From the NCBI RefSeq assembly GCF_028476545.1, contig NW_026731784.1:682001-746000 (forward strand): a DNA stretch of 64,000 bases. The letters are read 5' to 3'. This stretch comes from Physella acuta. Its lineage: Eukaryota > Mollusca > Gastropoda > Physidae. Under the pieces are notes generated by a model. It searched no databases and was not told where the DNA came from. It saw nothing but the letters and a program-made list of their open reading frames with translations. Made by a program: the position numbers and the translations under genes. Below, piece by piece: positions 36,690 to 50,170 of this stretch (position 1 is its first letter; the number at the start of each line of letters is the position of its first letter).

Positions 36690-37950
36690 CATAATTTTTT
36701 TTTTCGTTTATTTGTAATGTGCGTTTCATTCTGATGCTTCTAAAAACCACACTATATTAATAACCATAATTATTATTTAATGTTTGATGTTTCCCTTAGA
36801 TTTTTGGAAAAAAATCGAAATTGTAATTGACTGATCAAATATATTTAATCAGCTTTTGATATAACGTAGACTACATGCTAACAATTATTGTTATAACAAA
36901 ACATGTCTTTGTTACACGAAACGGATGATTTTAGATACTGATGTCCGATAATAAAATATGTGTGTTGGGTTGTTAGTAGGATTATAATGTCAACTAATTT
37001 ATAGTTAGAAATTAGGGTTAGGCGTATGGTAGGACTAGGGTTGGTGTTAGGGTTAGGGACAGGGTTAGCATTGACATTAGCCAGCAATGTGTGTATTTAG
37101 TTAACTACCAGTAACCTAACACCCCTTTCTTAGAGAAGATTCTATTATCGGACACTGGTATAAATATTCCCCCATGACACTATGTTCGCATCAACTACAA
37201 CATATGTATTCGGCTTCCTATAACACGGACCACACGCTTTGTGTATATTTAACTTCAGTCTGTCAGAATAATTTAGTTTTATAACAACATTTAGGATTTG
37301 CTAGTAATAAATGTAGACTGGGTAATCTTCACATTTCAGCAACAGTAAAGTATAATTATATAAGTAGATCAAGACCCGATAGCAATGTAATGTAAGATAA
37401 TTTTTGTATAGAATTATATGTCTACTTTATTAAAAAGAAAAATATAACGCTGTCCGACTTTGTGGTGACGATGTAATATATGTAACATCAACATTTACTA
37501 ATTGAACCTACCAGCCGGTTTACCTACCAGCATATCACACGATCCTGACAATGTCTTTGTGAGACCCTTGCTTTCCTAGATATGATATGCATCGGTTAAT
37601 ATTTTCTCCCAAAAAAAATGTTTCTAATTTATGTTCGCATGAAGCAACGTTTGAAAATTGCATGTTTTGTATTTATAGATAACATGTATGCAGACACATC
37701 ACTGTTTTTTAATATATAAATATATACTTTTTAAAATTAAAAATAAGCATGCTGCTTTTAACTGTTCAGGTTTTAAAAAAAAGGAAAATTTCTTATATTT
37801 ACCTCGTATTTTTTCTTAAACATTTAAATTATTTTTTAAGACGATCTATTATGCAAATTTGTTAATGTTGTCTCCCTTGTATAGATTAAGTTAAAGACAT
37901 GACAACTGATATACAAGTTTAGATTTGTATTAAAAAGTGATATTAAAAAA
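36690..37950 (+). repeat. Interspersed repeat family V, copy 2
   Basis: Inverse of 21010-22380. It carries the GTCCGATAATA MITE at about 36940-37168, TTAGGGTTAGGGACAGGGTT within that MITE, and AAATAAGCATGCTGCTTTT. At the position of the 21840 TAGGCCTA octamer it has plain TA. Confidence 0.75.
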
Positions 37951-38071
37951 ACAAGCCCCAAAATGACTCAACAATAGACTGTCGACAAGTAGAGCAGATA
38001 AATAACAAACAGCAAATCATTTTCTTTCCAGCCAAACAAGAGAATCAGGAATAGACGTTACTGCATTTTTT

Positions 38072-38277
38072 AAAAACCGAGTTGGCATAAAAAGACGGTA
38101 TATTAATGTTCCATATCAACTGCTTGAAATAACACATTATTAGGTGACCTGACATATGCCAGAGTATGCTGTTATAAGTTTACCTAAAATTGAATTATAT
38201 ATGTGAACCATATGTTTTATTTATAATTATAAAGCTCGATATTAATTAACCAATCAGTAATTAACACGCCTTTAATT
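38072..38277 (+). repeat. 206-bp near-identical direct repeat, left
   Basis: Runs AACCGAGTTGGCATAAAAAG to AACACGCCTTTAATT and differs from 39076-39281 at only two bases that I can see. It is far more similar than other repeats here, so it is a recent duplication or gene conversion. Confidence 0.9.
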
Positions 38278-38379
38278 CTTTATTCCGGAAATATATTTTA
38301 CCCATTGTAGTCATACACAAAACATTTGACTTCTTCACTGGCTTTAACTTTCTCTTTCATTTTCTCAAGAAATTATATG

Positions 38380-38640
38380 GCTTGTTTTGGGTATTGCTGG
38401 ACAACATAAACACCAAGCTCAGCCAGAGAGGGGAGGGGGGGGGGGGGGTGATTATGTGCTCACAATCGGACAGGGAATTTTCATATAGCCGTAGTATTCC
38501 ATCTCCTTTTCAAAAGATAGGATTTCATACAAATTACAGAAGCCTTAGAACTGATGCCATATTTTTTGTTGTATAACTCTTGAGTCCCCATTCAGTAGAA
38601 ACATCACCCGTACTTTTCTTTGTTGTTCTGCTAGATAACC
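38380..38640 (-). pseudogene. Unrecognised coding-like fragment, copy 1
   Basis: Minus strand, same sequence as 60975-61225. One frame reads STGDVSTEWGLKSYTTKNMA then KGDGILRLYENSLSDCEH, with at least three stops between. The copies differ partly at third positions. A poly-G tract interrupts the 3' part. The protein family is not recognised. It may be a captured gene piece carried within the interspersed repeats. Confidence 0.4.
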
Positions 38641-38749
38641 AGCTACGTTAGGTATGATTGATATGTTTCTAAAATCTATTATTTCTATCGTCCACAGATA
38701 TTTCTTTCTTTCTGTGACAGCATTTGACGTTAACATACTAGGACGCAAG

Positions 38750-39075
38750 TCTCATCGCCAATTGAACAGACCTAATCTGTTTTCTTTGACAAATGTATAA
38801 CTCATGGCCACTATTTTTATGATTAATTTAGTCACCTATTTTTAAAGACACATAATATAAGAATAAAGATAAACCTGTTTCCGTGTATCGAAATATTATC
38901 TGGATAGTTTAATTGTATGGAACTATCGGCCTTTTTTAGTATTTAAAAATAAAAGTAAATGACATCAATTGTAGTTGAAGTCAAATTATAAGATATCACC
39001 CTTGATATGTTTTGGAATAAGACGGTAGGGTATTGGAAACATTCATTTTTATTGCAGTATTAAAATTTAATATTG
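38750..39075 (-). repeat. Interspersed repeat family X fragment
   Basis: CAATTGAACAGACCTAAT, GGCCACTATTTTTATGATTAAT and TTGGAAACATTCATTTTTATTGCA match 16700-17010 in the same orientation. Confidence 0.75.
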
Positions 39076-39281
39076 AAAAACCGAGTTGGCATAAAAAGAC
39101 GGTATATTAATGTTCCATGTCAACTGCTTGAAATAACACATTATTAGGTGACCTGACATATGCCAGAGTATGCTGTTATAAGTTTACCTAAAATTGAATT
39201 ATATATGTAAACCATATGTTTTATTTATAATTATAAAGCTCGATATTAATTAACCAATCAGTAATTAACACGCCTTTAATT
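39076..39281 (+). repeat. 206-bp near-identical direct repeat, right
   Basis: Partner of 38072-38277, 1004 bp downstream. Its right part lies in the outer left arm of the Z palindrome. Confidence 0.9.
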
Positions 39282-39993
39282 AGACCAATCCGTAAAACAG
39301 AAACCTTGTCTATATAATATACTGTTTCTGGCAATAATATAAAGCTTATTAACACGAAAAATATGATTGTATAGACAGCGGTAGCTTATCCAAACTGGTA
39401 CCCCTGGCTATAACAACATGTTTGCAAAATAAAGAACAATCTATAAGTCATTATTGTAAAATGTATTTAATTAAAGGACATACACGAGTCCACAGTCACA
39501 CAATGTTTTTCTAGGCCGACCCACATAATTTGTGGCGAAAATGTTTGTAATAGTTTTCCAATGTTACATGTTGAATAAAACATGTGATTATATTGTTTGG
39601 TTTGTTTCTATGTCGTGCGTTTTATTATTGTTATGAATATATTGAGAGATATGATAGAATGCACACTATATTTTTTTTTTTTGACACAACAGTTATAGTT
39701 TTTAAATTTCTCTTTTTACACATAAATACATGATAGATTTAGCAAAACGATTATGCTATGGTTACTTATAGTTTGTACGAGGCCTAGACATTACGAGTAT
39801 AAATACATATATCTATGGTGTATTTACCTTTTAGTGATACTGCAAATCTAAAATGTTTGAGGAATAACTATATGTTTTACGACTACATTTTTGAATCCTA
39901 TCATTGTTCATATCATTGTCCGTTCTAAATTTGTTCTCAATCACATTTTGTAATTATTAATTTTTCCAAGGCAAAAAAAAAATTGCATCTTTA

Positions 39994-40395
39994 GGGGTCA
40001 TCCATAAATGAGCTAACGCTTTTTTTACGATTTTTACATCCACCCCCCACCCCCTGCCACTCCCCTTAGTCAAACAGTCAAAAAAAAAAGCCAGATCCCC
40101 ATAAAATAACGTCACACATCAGCCTAAACCCCCCCCCCTCAAAACTTCCGTTGTATGTTCCTTAAAACAGTTATATTTTCCCATTTCTTGTCTGAACTCT
40201 GTCAACATAAAGTGTTTTAATTAATTTTTATTACAATTTATTAAAACATTTTTTGACGAGAAAGAACAGCTAAAATTCGTTTTTTAGCATTGCTTTTTAC
40301 AATGCAAAACAACCTCCCCCCTCATCACACACCGTCACAAAATTACGGACCCCCCCTTTTCCTCCTAAGAGTGTGACGTCATTCATGGACACCCC
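39994..40395. mobile_element. W MITE, TA target, GGGG...CCCC ends (left palindrome arm)
   Basis: TA|GGGGTCATCCATAAATGA at the left and CATTCATGGACACCCC|TA at the right, 402 bp. The matching point in the Z copy at 46725-46726 has a single TA and no element, so the target duplication is TA. No coding frame. Confidence 0.8.
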
Positions 40396-40930
40396 TAACG
40401 CGAGATAATTTTCTTCTCAATCGGCTTATGACAAATTCCCCAAAAAATAACAAAAAGAAAAACTTTATAGTTATTTAAATAGTAGTCTATAATTTATTTT
40501 CTACTTTTTAGTGCATTATTATTAAAACGTTTTTTTATGATTTTTTTTTTTTTTATTATTTAAATACATATCAGTCAAAGACCTTTGCGATATTTTATAC
40601 GGAAAAAAATTGCAAGGGAGGCAACGCGGAGCAAATTACTAGCCGGTTGGTTTTTGTAAATTTTAGAAGATATATTAAAAAAAAAACACATCACAGTATA
40701 AATTATCTAACAAAGCTAATTATAGGCTTTAGAAAATATAAAAAAATATTAGTAGTCACGCTAATATGCATTAAAAATCTTTCATGCTATAAACATTGAA
40801 AACAGTGACTTTAATGTATATATTTTTCTAAGACTAGCAATTTATTCATCTTAAAGGTTCTTCATCATCCGATCCCTTAGTCTGGAAACAATTATTTTAT
40901 CAATAATACATTCATATCAGTAGTTTAAGC

Positions 40931-41731
40931 CAGGGGTCGGCTACCTGCGTCTGACGAGCCGCGTGCGGCTCTTTTGATGTCAAAATGCGGCTCTTCAGCT
41001 GCTTTCACAAATACTAATAGTTATATTAATTCATTTTATTTTTTTTTTAGTTATTAGCTTCCTACGGTCTAGCTGGGTACTGGACGGTAGGGTACGAGTT
41101 TACCCTGGGCTCCGTGGGGTGGAAGATAAGCCTGGTGAGAACCAAAGGACAGAAGTGACCGATACACGGTAATCGAGCCGATACCCAAGCCCGTTTGTCT
41201 GAGTTTGTCGTGTCGATGGATGCCTGGCTAATGGGAGACACATCCAGAGCCGGTGATATCCGTAAAAAAAAAAATTTGATACAGTTTATTCATTCAAAAA
41301 TATACACATGTTTTGCCAGCGTAACAAAATTAGAAATCAAATAATATAACTATAGGACTATCCCAATCCACTTTAGAAGCTGTTAACTTTTTTTTCTTTT
41401 ACGGATATCACCGGCTCTGGATGTGTCTCCCATTAGCCAGGCATCCATCGACACGACAAACTCAGACGAACGGGCTTGGGTATCGGCTCGATTACCGTGT
41501 ATCGGTCACTTCTGTCATTTGGTTCTCACCAGGCTTATCTTCCACCCCACGGAGCCCAGGGTAATATCGTACCCTACCGTCCAGTACCCAGCTCGACCGT
41601 ATGAAGCTAAAACTAAAAAAAATTGAAATTAATTAATATAAGTATTAGTATTTGTGAAAGCAGCTGGAGAGCCGCATTTTGACATCAAAAGAGCCGCATG
41701 CGGCTCGCGAGACGCAGGTTGCCGACCCCTG
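40931..41731. mobile_element. hAT MITE rebuilt as a near-perfect palindrome
   Basis: Both ends are the same (left) end of the CAGGGGTCGGCAACC MITE, followed inward by repeat block R (GGTACTGGACGGT to GATATCCGTAAA). The arms of about 340-390 bp are inverted around a loop of about 100 bp (41270-41396). The flanks outside (AGTAGTTTAAGC and GTTTATACTACT) are also inverted, so this is the core of the larger palindrome rather than a plain insertion. Confidence 0.85.
41423..41600. repeat. Repeat block R (also 41085-41260 and 63060-63260)
   Basis: Shared sequence includes GAAGATAAGCCTGGTGAGAA (minus strand here), GACCGATACACGGTAATC and GAGTTTGTCGTGT. A GGCTCGATTAC stretch resembles a B box, but no clear A box was found, so a SINE origin is unproven. 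The plus-strand open frame is not a gene. Confidence 0.6.
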
Positions 41732-42415
41732 GTTTATACTACTGAGATGAATGTATTATTGTTAAAATAATTATTTCCGGACAGAAAGCAACTAGTGAAC
41801 ATTGATTCAGCTGAATAAATTGCGTCTCTTAGAAAAATATATACATTAAAGTCACTCTTTACAACTTTTATAGCATGAAAGATTTTTAATGCATATTAGT
41901 ATTAATATTAGCATGACTACTAATTTGTTTTATATTTTCTAAAACCATTAAATAGCTTTGTCAGATAATTTATACTGTGACCGTTTTTTTAAAAATATAT
42001 CTTTCTGAAATTTACAAAAACCGACTGGCTAGTAATTTGCTTTGCGTTGTCTCCCTTCTAATTTTTTTCCACATAAAATATGTATTTAAATTTAAAAAAA
42101 AAACAACATACATTTTGATCCAGACAGTATCTTTACTGATTTAGAACTCTAACCAATACTGCTTGAACTATTAATTGTAATGGTATAACTGTAAAATATG
42201 TGTAGGCCTATACCGTTTAAATTGCGTTATTAATTATTTATTTTTTTTAAACTGTGAAACACCGCAACGCTTAAAAAGGAGTTTGTCGCAAATACGTTTT
42301 AGTAAAACGGCCTTCCAGCAAACGGCGTTCGGGCAATCGAAATTCGTTAATGTTTTTTTCTGAATTTTGTCATACGCCGATTGAGAAGAAAATTATCTCG
42401 GGATAGGGGTGTCCA

Positions 42416-42813
42416 TAAATGACGTCACACTGTTAGGAGGAAAGGGGGGGGGGTCCGTAATTTTGCGACGGTTTATGAGGAGGGAGAGGGGGTTGTTTTT
42501 TCATTGTAAAAAGCAATGCTAGAAAACGAATTTTAGCTACTATTTCTCGTCAAAAAAAAATGTTTTAATAAATTGAAATAAAATTAATTAAAACACTTTA
42601 TTTTGACAGAGTTCAGACAAGAAATGGGAAAATATTACTGTTTTAATGAGCATTTAACGGCAATTGTGAGGGGGGGGGGGGAGGTTGTCTGATGTGTGAC
42701 GTCATTTTAGGGGGGGTCTGGCTTTTTGTGACTATTTGTGACTAAGGGGAGTGGCGGTGGGGGGGGAGGTAAAAATTCTAAAAAAAAGCGTTAGGTTATT
42801 TATGGATGACCCC
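42416..42813. mobile_element. W MITE (right palindrome arm, inverted)
   Basis: TA|GGGGTGTCCATAAATGACG and TTATGGATGACCCC|TA, about 398 bp, inverse of 39994-40395. G-rich on the plus strand. Confidence 0.8.
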
Positions 42814-43700
42814 TAAAGAAGCAATTTGTTTTTGTTTTTTTTTCATTGTAAAAAATGAAAAAAAATAATTACAAAATGTGATTGAGAGAAAATTTAAACC
42901 GGACAATTATATGAACAATGATATAATTCAAAAATGTAGTGGTAAAATCTATAGTTATTCCTCAAACGTTAGAGATTTACAGTATCAATGAAAGGTAAAT
43001 ACACCATAGATGAATGTATGCATACTCGTAATGTCTAGACCTCGTACAAACTAAAAGTAAACATAACATAATTGTTTTGCTAACTCTATCATATATTTAT
43101 GTGTAAAAAGAGAAATTTAAAAACTAAAACTGTTGTGTGAAAAAATTATATAGTGTATTCTATCATATCTCTGAATATCATCCTAACAATAATAAAACGC
43201 ATTACATAGAAACATAGCAAACAATAGAATCAATTTTTTTTTCAATTCAAGTGCTGCAACATTCTATACACAATTAAAATGAAATCTTGTTAATTTTTTT
43301 TTTAATGAGAATATTCAAAATCAAATTCAAACTCAGTACAAAATATAACATAAAACACAATACATACATTTGTGTAACTTTTTTTGGTCGGCATAGAAAC
43401 ACATTGCGTGACTGTAGACTCCTGTATGTCATTTATTTAAATACATTATACAAGAATGACTTCATGAATGCTAATTGATTTTGCAAATATGTTTTTATCT
43501 GTGGGGATAAGTTCTCATTGTTGATACAATCATATTTCTTTGTGTTTATAAGCTTTATATTATTGCAAAAATCTGTGATTTTATTTAAAGCCCATTTTTT
43601 TTCTGTTTTACTGATTGGTCATAGTGAAGTCATTTTAATTACTGAATAGTTAATTAATATAGAGCTTTATAATTATCAATACCACAAATAGTTTACATAA

Positions 43701-44209
43701 TATATAATAACATTGCACTTTTCAAATGAATGTTTCTCTAAAAATTGTTTGAGGATAATTTAACCTGGCGTGTCAGGAGATTTAACAATGTGTTCTTTCA
43801 AACAGTTGACATAGAACACTATTGTTATAACATCATATTATGCAAACTCTGTTTTTCAATATTTAATGGGATAAGCTACATCCAGAACGGGATTATCGTG
43901 GTGTGTTGTACGGCTATCACGAAAGTCTCGAGTTGGGATCACGGTATAGATTCCATGAACAGCTGAACTCCACTTCACCTTCTTCAGCACAAGCAGGCTT
44001 GTTACTTCGAATGGAATAATTAGCCACTTGTTAATTTATAAAAAAAAATACTACTTTCTTCTCATTGAGTTAAGCCTTGCACCGTGGCTTGAAAAAAATA
44101 TTTCTCATAATTACAAATTTACTATAAAATATTATCACGGGTTATAAATTTTAATATATACGGAAAAAACATCATATTTTGTTTGAAAGTACACACAAAA
44201 TATACACTT
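43701..44209. other. AT-rich noncoding DNA
   Basis: A short block GCAGGCTTGTTACTTCGAATGGAA near 43990-44015 recurs at 56138-56165, marking a shared repeat border. No gene seen. Confidence 0.45.
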
Positions 44210-44590
44210 TTCTGTGTTAGAAATAATTATTTCAATCAAAACCTTTTTAGAAACAGTAGTGAATGTAGTTATATTTGCCTCTCTATTTTGTAAATTATTT
44301 TTGTTTTATTAAAATATATTATATCAGAAGCTATTTCCCTTAAACCTGCAGTAAAGCAACGGGAAGTGATGAAAAGCACTCGTTTTTATTTTCTCGTATA
44401 TTAGAAGTATAGAGAAAGTCTTGTAATCGTGCTAAGAAAATCGAGATTTTTACAAATCTCGACTTTTTACACCTCACTGATATACGAATATTCGAGAAAG
44501 TATAGGGGAGATCACTCCAGGTTTATTTTTTTGTTTAATAAATGTGCATTTATTTAAATAGCTGTCTATGAGTAGAAAAGTTTAGTTGTT
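44210..44590 (+). repeat. Interspersed repeat family Y fragment (holds deleted element E)
   Basis: CGGGAAGTGATGAAAAGCACT..GTTT and TAATAAATGTGCATTTA match 36150-36200, where the two halves are contiguous. Confidence 0.65.
44393..44518 (+). mobile_element. Element E, short internal-deletion derivative
   Basis: It has the left end (TTTCTCGTATATTAGAAG, GAGAAAGTCTTGTAATCG, CCTCACTGATA) joined directly to the right end (CGAATATTCGAGAAAG, GGGGAGATCACTCC), about 125 bp in all. The uninterrupted Y copy at 36165-36200 gives the empty site. Confidence 0.75.
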
Positions 44591-44731
44591 TCTTTTCTAC
44601 TAAATCAAACACACCAACTCTTGGTCTGCTGACCATCCCACGTGACTGGTCAGTTCGTTGTACTGTTATTATATTCTCTCTGTCTAATCTATTATCTATA
44701 ACAGATTGCTAACTTTTTATATATTAAAGTT

Positions 44732-46120
<1,389 letters not shown>

Positions 46121-46219
46121 TTAAAGTTGAAATAAATTTATAATTGTTCAGTCAGAATCAGCCAACATTATACAAAACGGGTTGGATCCAAAGTCATTAA
46201 AAACAATATACATTGAAGT

Positions 46220-47170
46220 CAAAGTTTCTTAAATGTATATCCTAACATGTTTTTAAATTAAAATTAGCTTGTTGTAAATAAAAAAATATCTTTTCTAAAA
46301 CTATTGAATTGTTTTATATTTATTGCATAAGTACTATGCCTATTTCTGAAGAATATGTTTTTAAATTTATTAAAGTAAATAGCTCTGTTAGTTTGATTTA
46401 TTGATCTCCCTTTTCCTTGTCTTCGAAATGGAAATAGTGATATGTATTTTAAGTTATTAAAAAAAAAGACATTTAGTATTCGACATTGTCATTATCTAAA
46501 CTGGTTGAGAACTCTAATCAATACAGTACGAAACATTTACTTTCCAGATAAAACAGTTTGTGATATGTATAACTTTAAACGCGTGTTATTTTGTGTTTGT
46601 TTTTGTTTTACTTTGAAACACACTGCAACGCTAAAGAAGGAGTTTGTCGTATTCGGGCACATGTCTTACGACACAACGAACACGGGATTCGATCAAGTCC
46701 ATTGAGAAGAAAATTAGCTCAGGTTAAGCTGCAACTTTTTTTTTTTTGCTGAACTCAAAAAGGGACAAAAGTAAAGAAAGAGACAATTAAACATAATGTG
46801 TTGTAGTAAAGTCTATGGTTATACATCAAACGTTACATATTTACAGTATCTGTGATTGTTATTAAGCCAGTGATATATTTATACATAGCCGTATTGGCTA
46901 AACCTCTCTCAAACTATAAATAACCATAACATAATCGTATTGTAACTTTAACATATAAGTTTATAGAGACAAATTTAAATATCAAAACAATTTTAGCAAC
47001 ATATTTTATATATGGTAAATATTGTTCGTGTTTCATCAATATAAATTACAATTGGATAAGTAGGTCAAGACCAGATGGTAATGTGATGTAACATAATCTG
47101 TGACACAATCAGATGTTGAGTTAATACAAAACAAATTTACAGCAAGTTGGCCGACCTGTTGGTGACGATG
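46220..47170 (+). repeat. Interspersed repeat family Z copy without W MITE
   Basis: Collinear with the right palindrome arm: GGAGTTTGTCG, ATTGAGAAGAAAATTAGCTC, ATCAAACGTTACATATTTACAG. At 46725-46726 it has the unfilled TA target of the W MITE. Confidence 0.7.
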
Positions 47171-47184
47171 TAACTACTGGGATG

Positions 47185-47300
47185 ATACCACATGATGTTT
47201 GGCTTTTAAACAACTGTGATGATTCCACATGATGTTTGGCTATCAAATTTGTGTGATGATTCCACGTGATGTGTGACCATCATTTTAATGTAAAAGTTCC
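47185..47300 (+). repeat. About 40-bp short tandem repeat (3 units)
   Basis: GTGATGATTCCACATGATGT and TTGGCTATCAAAT recur three times with decay. Confidence 0.7.
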
Positions 47301-48419
47301 ACATACACCATCATCTGATACTACGTTAAATATATGTTCTGTTTTAAAGTTCGTTTAAGCTTTGTTGCAAGAAAACATAATGACAATATGTGATATCGAG
47401 AACGGCAATACATTTAACCGAATATTTTGCTGGTCGTTAAAATATGTAAAAAGCAACATCAACGTTTTTTACTAAGTTAACAATATTTTTTTTTCCTAAT
47501 TGAAACGTATACAACTAAAATAGCATGTAGGTTTTAAACACAATAATCAACAAGATTGTTTACTCGATAGTCTGCATTTTGTTAGTAAATAATGTGCGAT
47601 CATTAAAAAAAGATCTCTATGAGTGTCAATGTTCGGTTGCCCCTCTTTTATGCCTTATATTTAAACAATAGGTAACAATTTGTGAACAACTTCTATATGT
47701 ACATCGTATGAAACCCACATAATAATTTTAAGCTTGAAATAAAAAGCTACTGATATAATAAAACCAGATGACAACCCGAGTGTGTCAGTTATACTAAAAT
47801 TACAATTTAACGTACGATCACTGTTACCGTTTCTTCATGAACTTATGATTTCTATTTTTTTAATTGTTAGACTGAACAACGGCGACCATAGGTTGTCGTC
47901 CCAACTTCCTTGACAAAACCTTTAGTTTATTAGTTGTTTTTTTTTTTAAATAACTATTGAGCTGAGGTAGTAGTATATAAACATTTGAGCACATTAATTT
48001 TACCTGGGTTTGTTTTGTATGATCAGAACTCCGTGACCCTAACATGACTATGTAGTGTGTGGTACAGCTCAAGCAAATGTAAGCGTTTATTAAAGTTTCA
48101 CATGTTATAAAATATAATTTTTGCAATTTGCAATATAGAAAAGTTGCGCCTATGTTTCACTTGTTTTTCGTTCATGATTTTACGGAAAATAAAGTTTTAG
48201 CTAATACTACTTTACTATTTTAAAATTGTGGTATTTTTAGAACAATGTTATTTGGTTCGGGCAATTGTTTATTTAAACATTATACAAATTCAAATCCCTT
48301 ATTTCAACATTTTAAACTTAATTATTTTATAGAATGTGTTAATTAGAAATTTGCTATTCTGATGACAGAGGTTATGGGCCACACAAGTTGTAAAAATAGA
48401 ACCTGGCTTATACATGTAT
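47301..48419. other. AT-rich noncoding DNA
   Basis: No gene or element end recognised. A part near 48020-48060 loosely resembles 7660-7700. Confidence 0.4.
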
Positions 48420-49800
48420 TGTGTGGCTTTGGGTTAAGTGGTATGGAATAATAACTCTTGCTGAAATAAATTTGGAAATACATTTTTTTTTAAAAAAGTA
48501 ACATGGGTGTTATGTAGAGTAAAATGATACACCTAAAAATCTTCGTATATAGTGTGAATCATATAAATCTTTTGTAGCTGCAAAATCACATAAAACACAA
48601 CTACATTGTAATGCCGTGATTACATTGTTGAATCATTTAGTTGTTAATAATGTAAAGCGTATATCTATTAAAACAAGTATTTTTTATCACTTCCCATTTT
48701 GTGATATGAAACATGTTAAGGGAAGTAACTAAAAAAAGGTATTCCTTTAGTCAAAAAAATATAATACAACATTGATAGGCAAAATAACTAAAAACGCTAT
48801 TGTTTCTATATAAAATATGTTTGAAACAATGTGCCTTTAGAAAACAAATTGCATGCACTTTTGCACGTCTTTTAAATAAATATAACGTTGCTCTGTGTTT
48901 TAAAATGTATAACCGTATTTAAATGTAATATTAATTTTGTTTTTTTTTATAAATCTTCGATTTAATCGATTCTGTACTTATAATTTTTTTTTTGTGAGGT
49001 TTAAGTGATATTTTATAAAATAAATGTTTCAAAGAAACAGCAGAGAACAACAGAACATTTGCTAGCACAGCTAGGTTAAACAGAATATCCCTCATGAAAG
49101 AACACCGGTAAACATAGTAAAACAACTTGCTCAGACACTTACAATAGTTATTGCTCAACTACTAATAAAACCAACCCACAGAAAAATATAACACATTCTT
49201 CTATTAGAAATATCACGCATTTTTCCATTAGATGTTCTAAGGTCAAACTATCACACATGTTTCTATTAGATGCTCTAAAGTCAAAGTATTCGATGTTCTA
49301 CAATCAATACATCACACTCTCGTTTCCACGAAAGCAGTGGTTCTTAACCTGGGTTAGATATCTAATTCATGAAAATGGTGACATTTGTTTTACAGAGCCA
49401 CTATGGTGGCACTCTCTTACTTAATTCAAATAAAACCCTTAGAGAATAGTCTATCAATGTTTACAGGTTTGTAACTACGTCTCTTGCTTCCCCATTTTCC
49501 GTCATTCATTTTACGAAACCTAAATAAGCCGAATTCGTTAAAAGTCATTATCTTTTAATAAGGTGTAGATCAGTTTGACAATCATATAGAAGTAGAAACA
49601 ACACATCAAACACATGCCATGCTACATATCTCTTCTAGATAGCTATTTAATTCACACATATAGAGTTACATCAAACTTATATCTTTTCGTTATAATTTGG
49701 CGAATTTAGCCAGTTATGTAAAGAATATGTAGATTTTTTTAAAATCATGTTCAATTGTAATCAATAATAGTAAAGTTCACATTTATTTTTATTAACTAAA
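48420..49800 (-). repeat. Interspersed repeat family Y, copy 3
   Basis: Reverse complement of 34190-36430 without the Helitron. It includes AGCAGTGGTTCTTAACCTGG (49346-49365) and the Helitron empty site near 49237. Confidence 0.8.
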
Positions 49801-49814
49801 ATATTTAATCAAGA

Positions 49815-49945
49815 TAGGTGCTTAGACCACAGGTGCTTTGACCACAGGTGCTTTGACCACAGGTGCTTTGACCACAGGTGCTTTGACCACAGGTGCTTTG
49901 ACCACAGGGGGTTTGACCATAGGGGGTTTGACCATAGGGGGTTTG
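49815..49945 (+). repeat. 15-bp minisatellite (about 9 units)
   Basis: Units of CACAGGTGCTTTGAC, drifting to CATAGGGGGTTTGAC at the right. In one frame it reads CGQST repeats. Not a gene. Confidence 0.9.
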
Positions 49946-49997
49946 ACCACAACACATTACTTGTAGTTTGAACGAGGCCAAGACATTACGAGTATGC

Positions 49998-49998
<1 letters not shown>

Positions 49999-50085
<87 letters not shown>

Positions 50086-50170
50086 CATGTTGTCTACACT
50101 CGACACATAGCATGTTGTCTACACTAGACACATAACATGTTGTCTACACTCGACACATAACCTGTTGTCT
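49999..50170 (+). repeat. (AT)n microsatellite plus about 25-bp minisatellite
   Basis: (AT)n at 49999-50084 runs into three units of ATAACATGTTGTCTACACTC, the same unit as 20395-20475. Confidence 0.85.

Larger units (their letters stand above)
39200..43700. repeat. About 4.5-kb imperfect palindrome of repeat Z
   Basis: Left arm about 39200-41270, right arm about 41397-43700, centred near 41331. Matching pairs include GTCATCCATAAATGA (39998, inverted at 42795), GCAAATTACTAGCCGGTTGG (40632) with its inverse near 42030, ATAAAGCTTATTAAC (39340) with its inverse near 43550, and TAATTATAAAGCTC (39225) with its inverse near 43665. The inner 390 bp per arm are much more alike than the outer parts. 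Single-orientation copies of the arm lie at 25880-26545, 46220-47170 and 61210-62660. Confidence 0.8.

Noticed and set aside
40923-41739. GTTTAAGC and GTTTATAC as a target duplication of the 40931-41731 element
   Set aside because: The flanks are also inverted copies of each other within a larger palindrome, which explains the resemblance without a target duplication.
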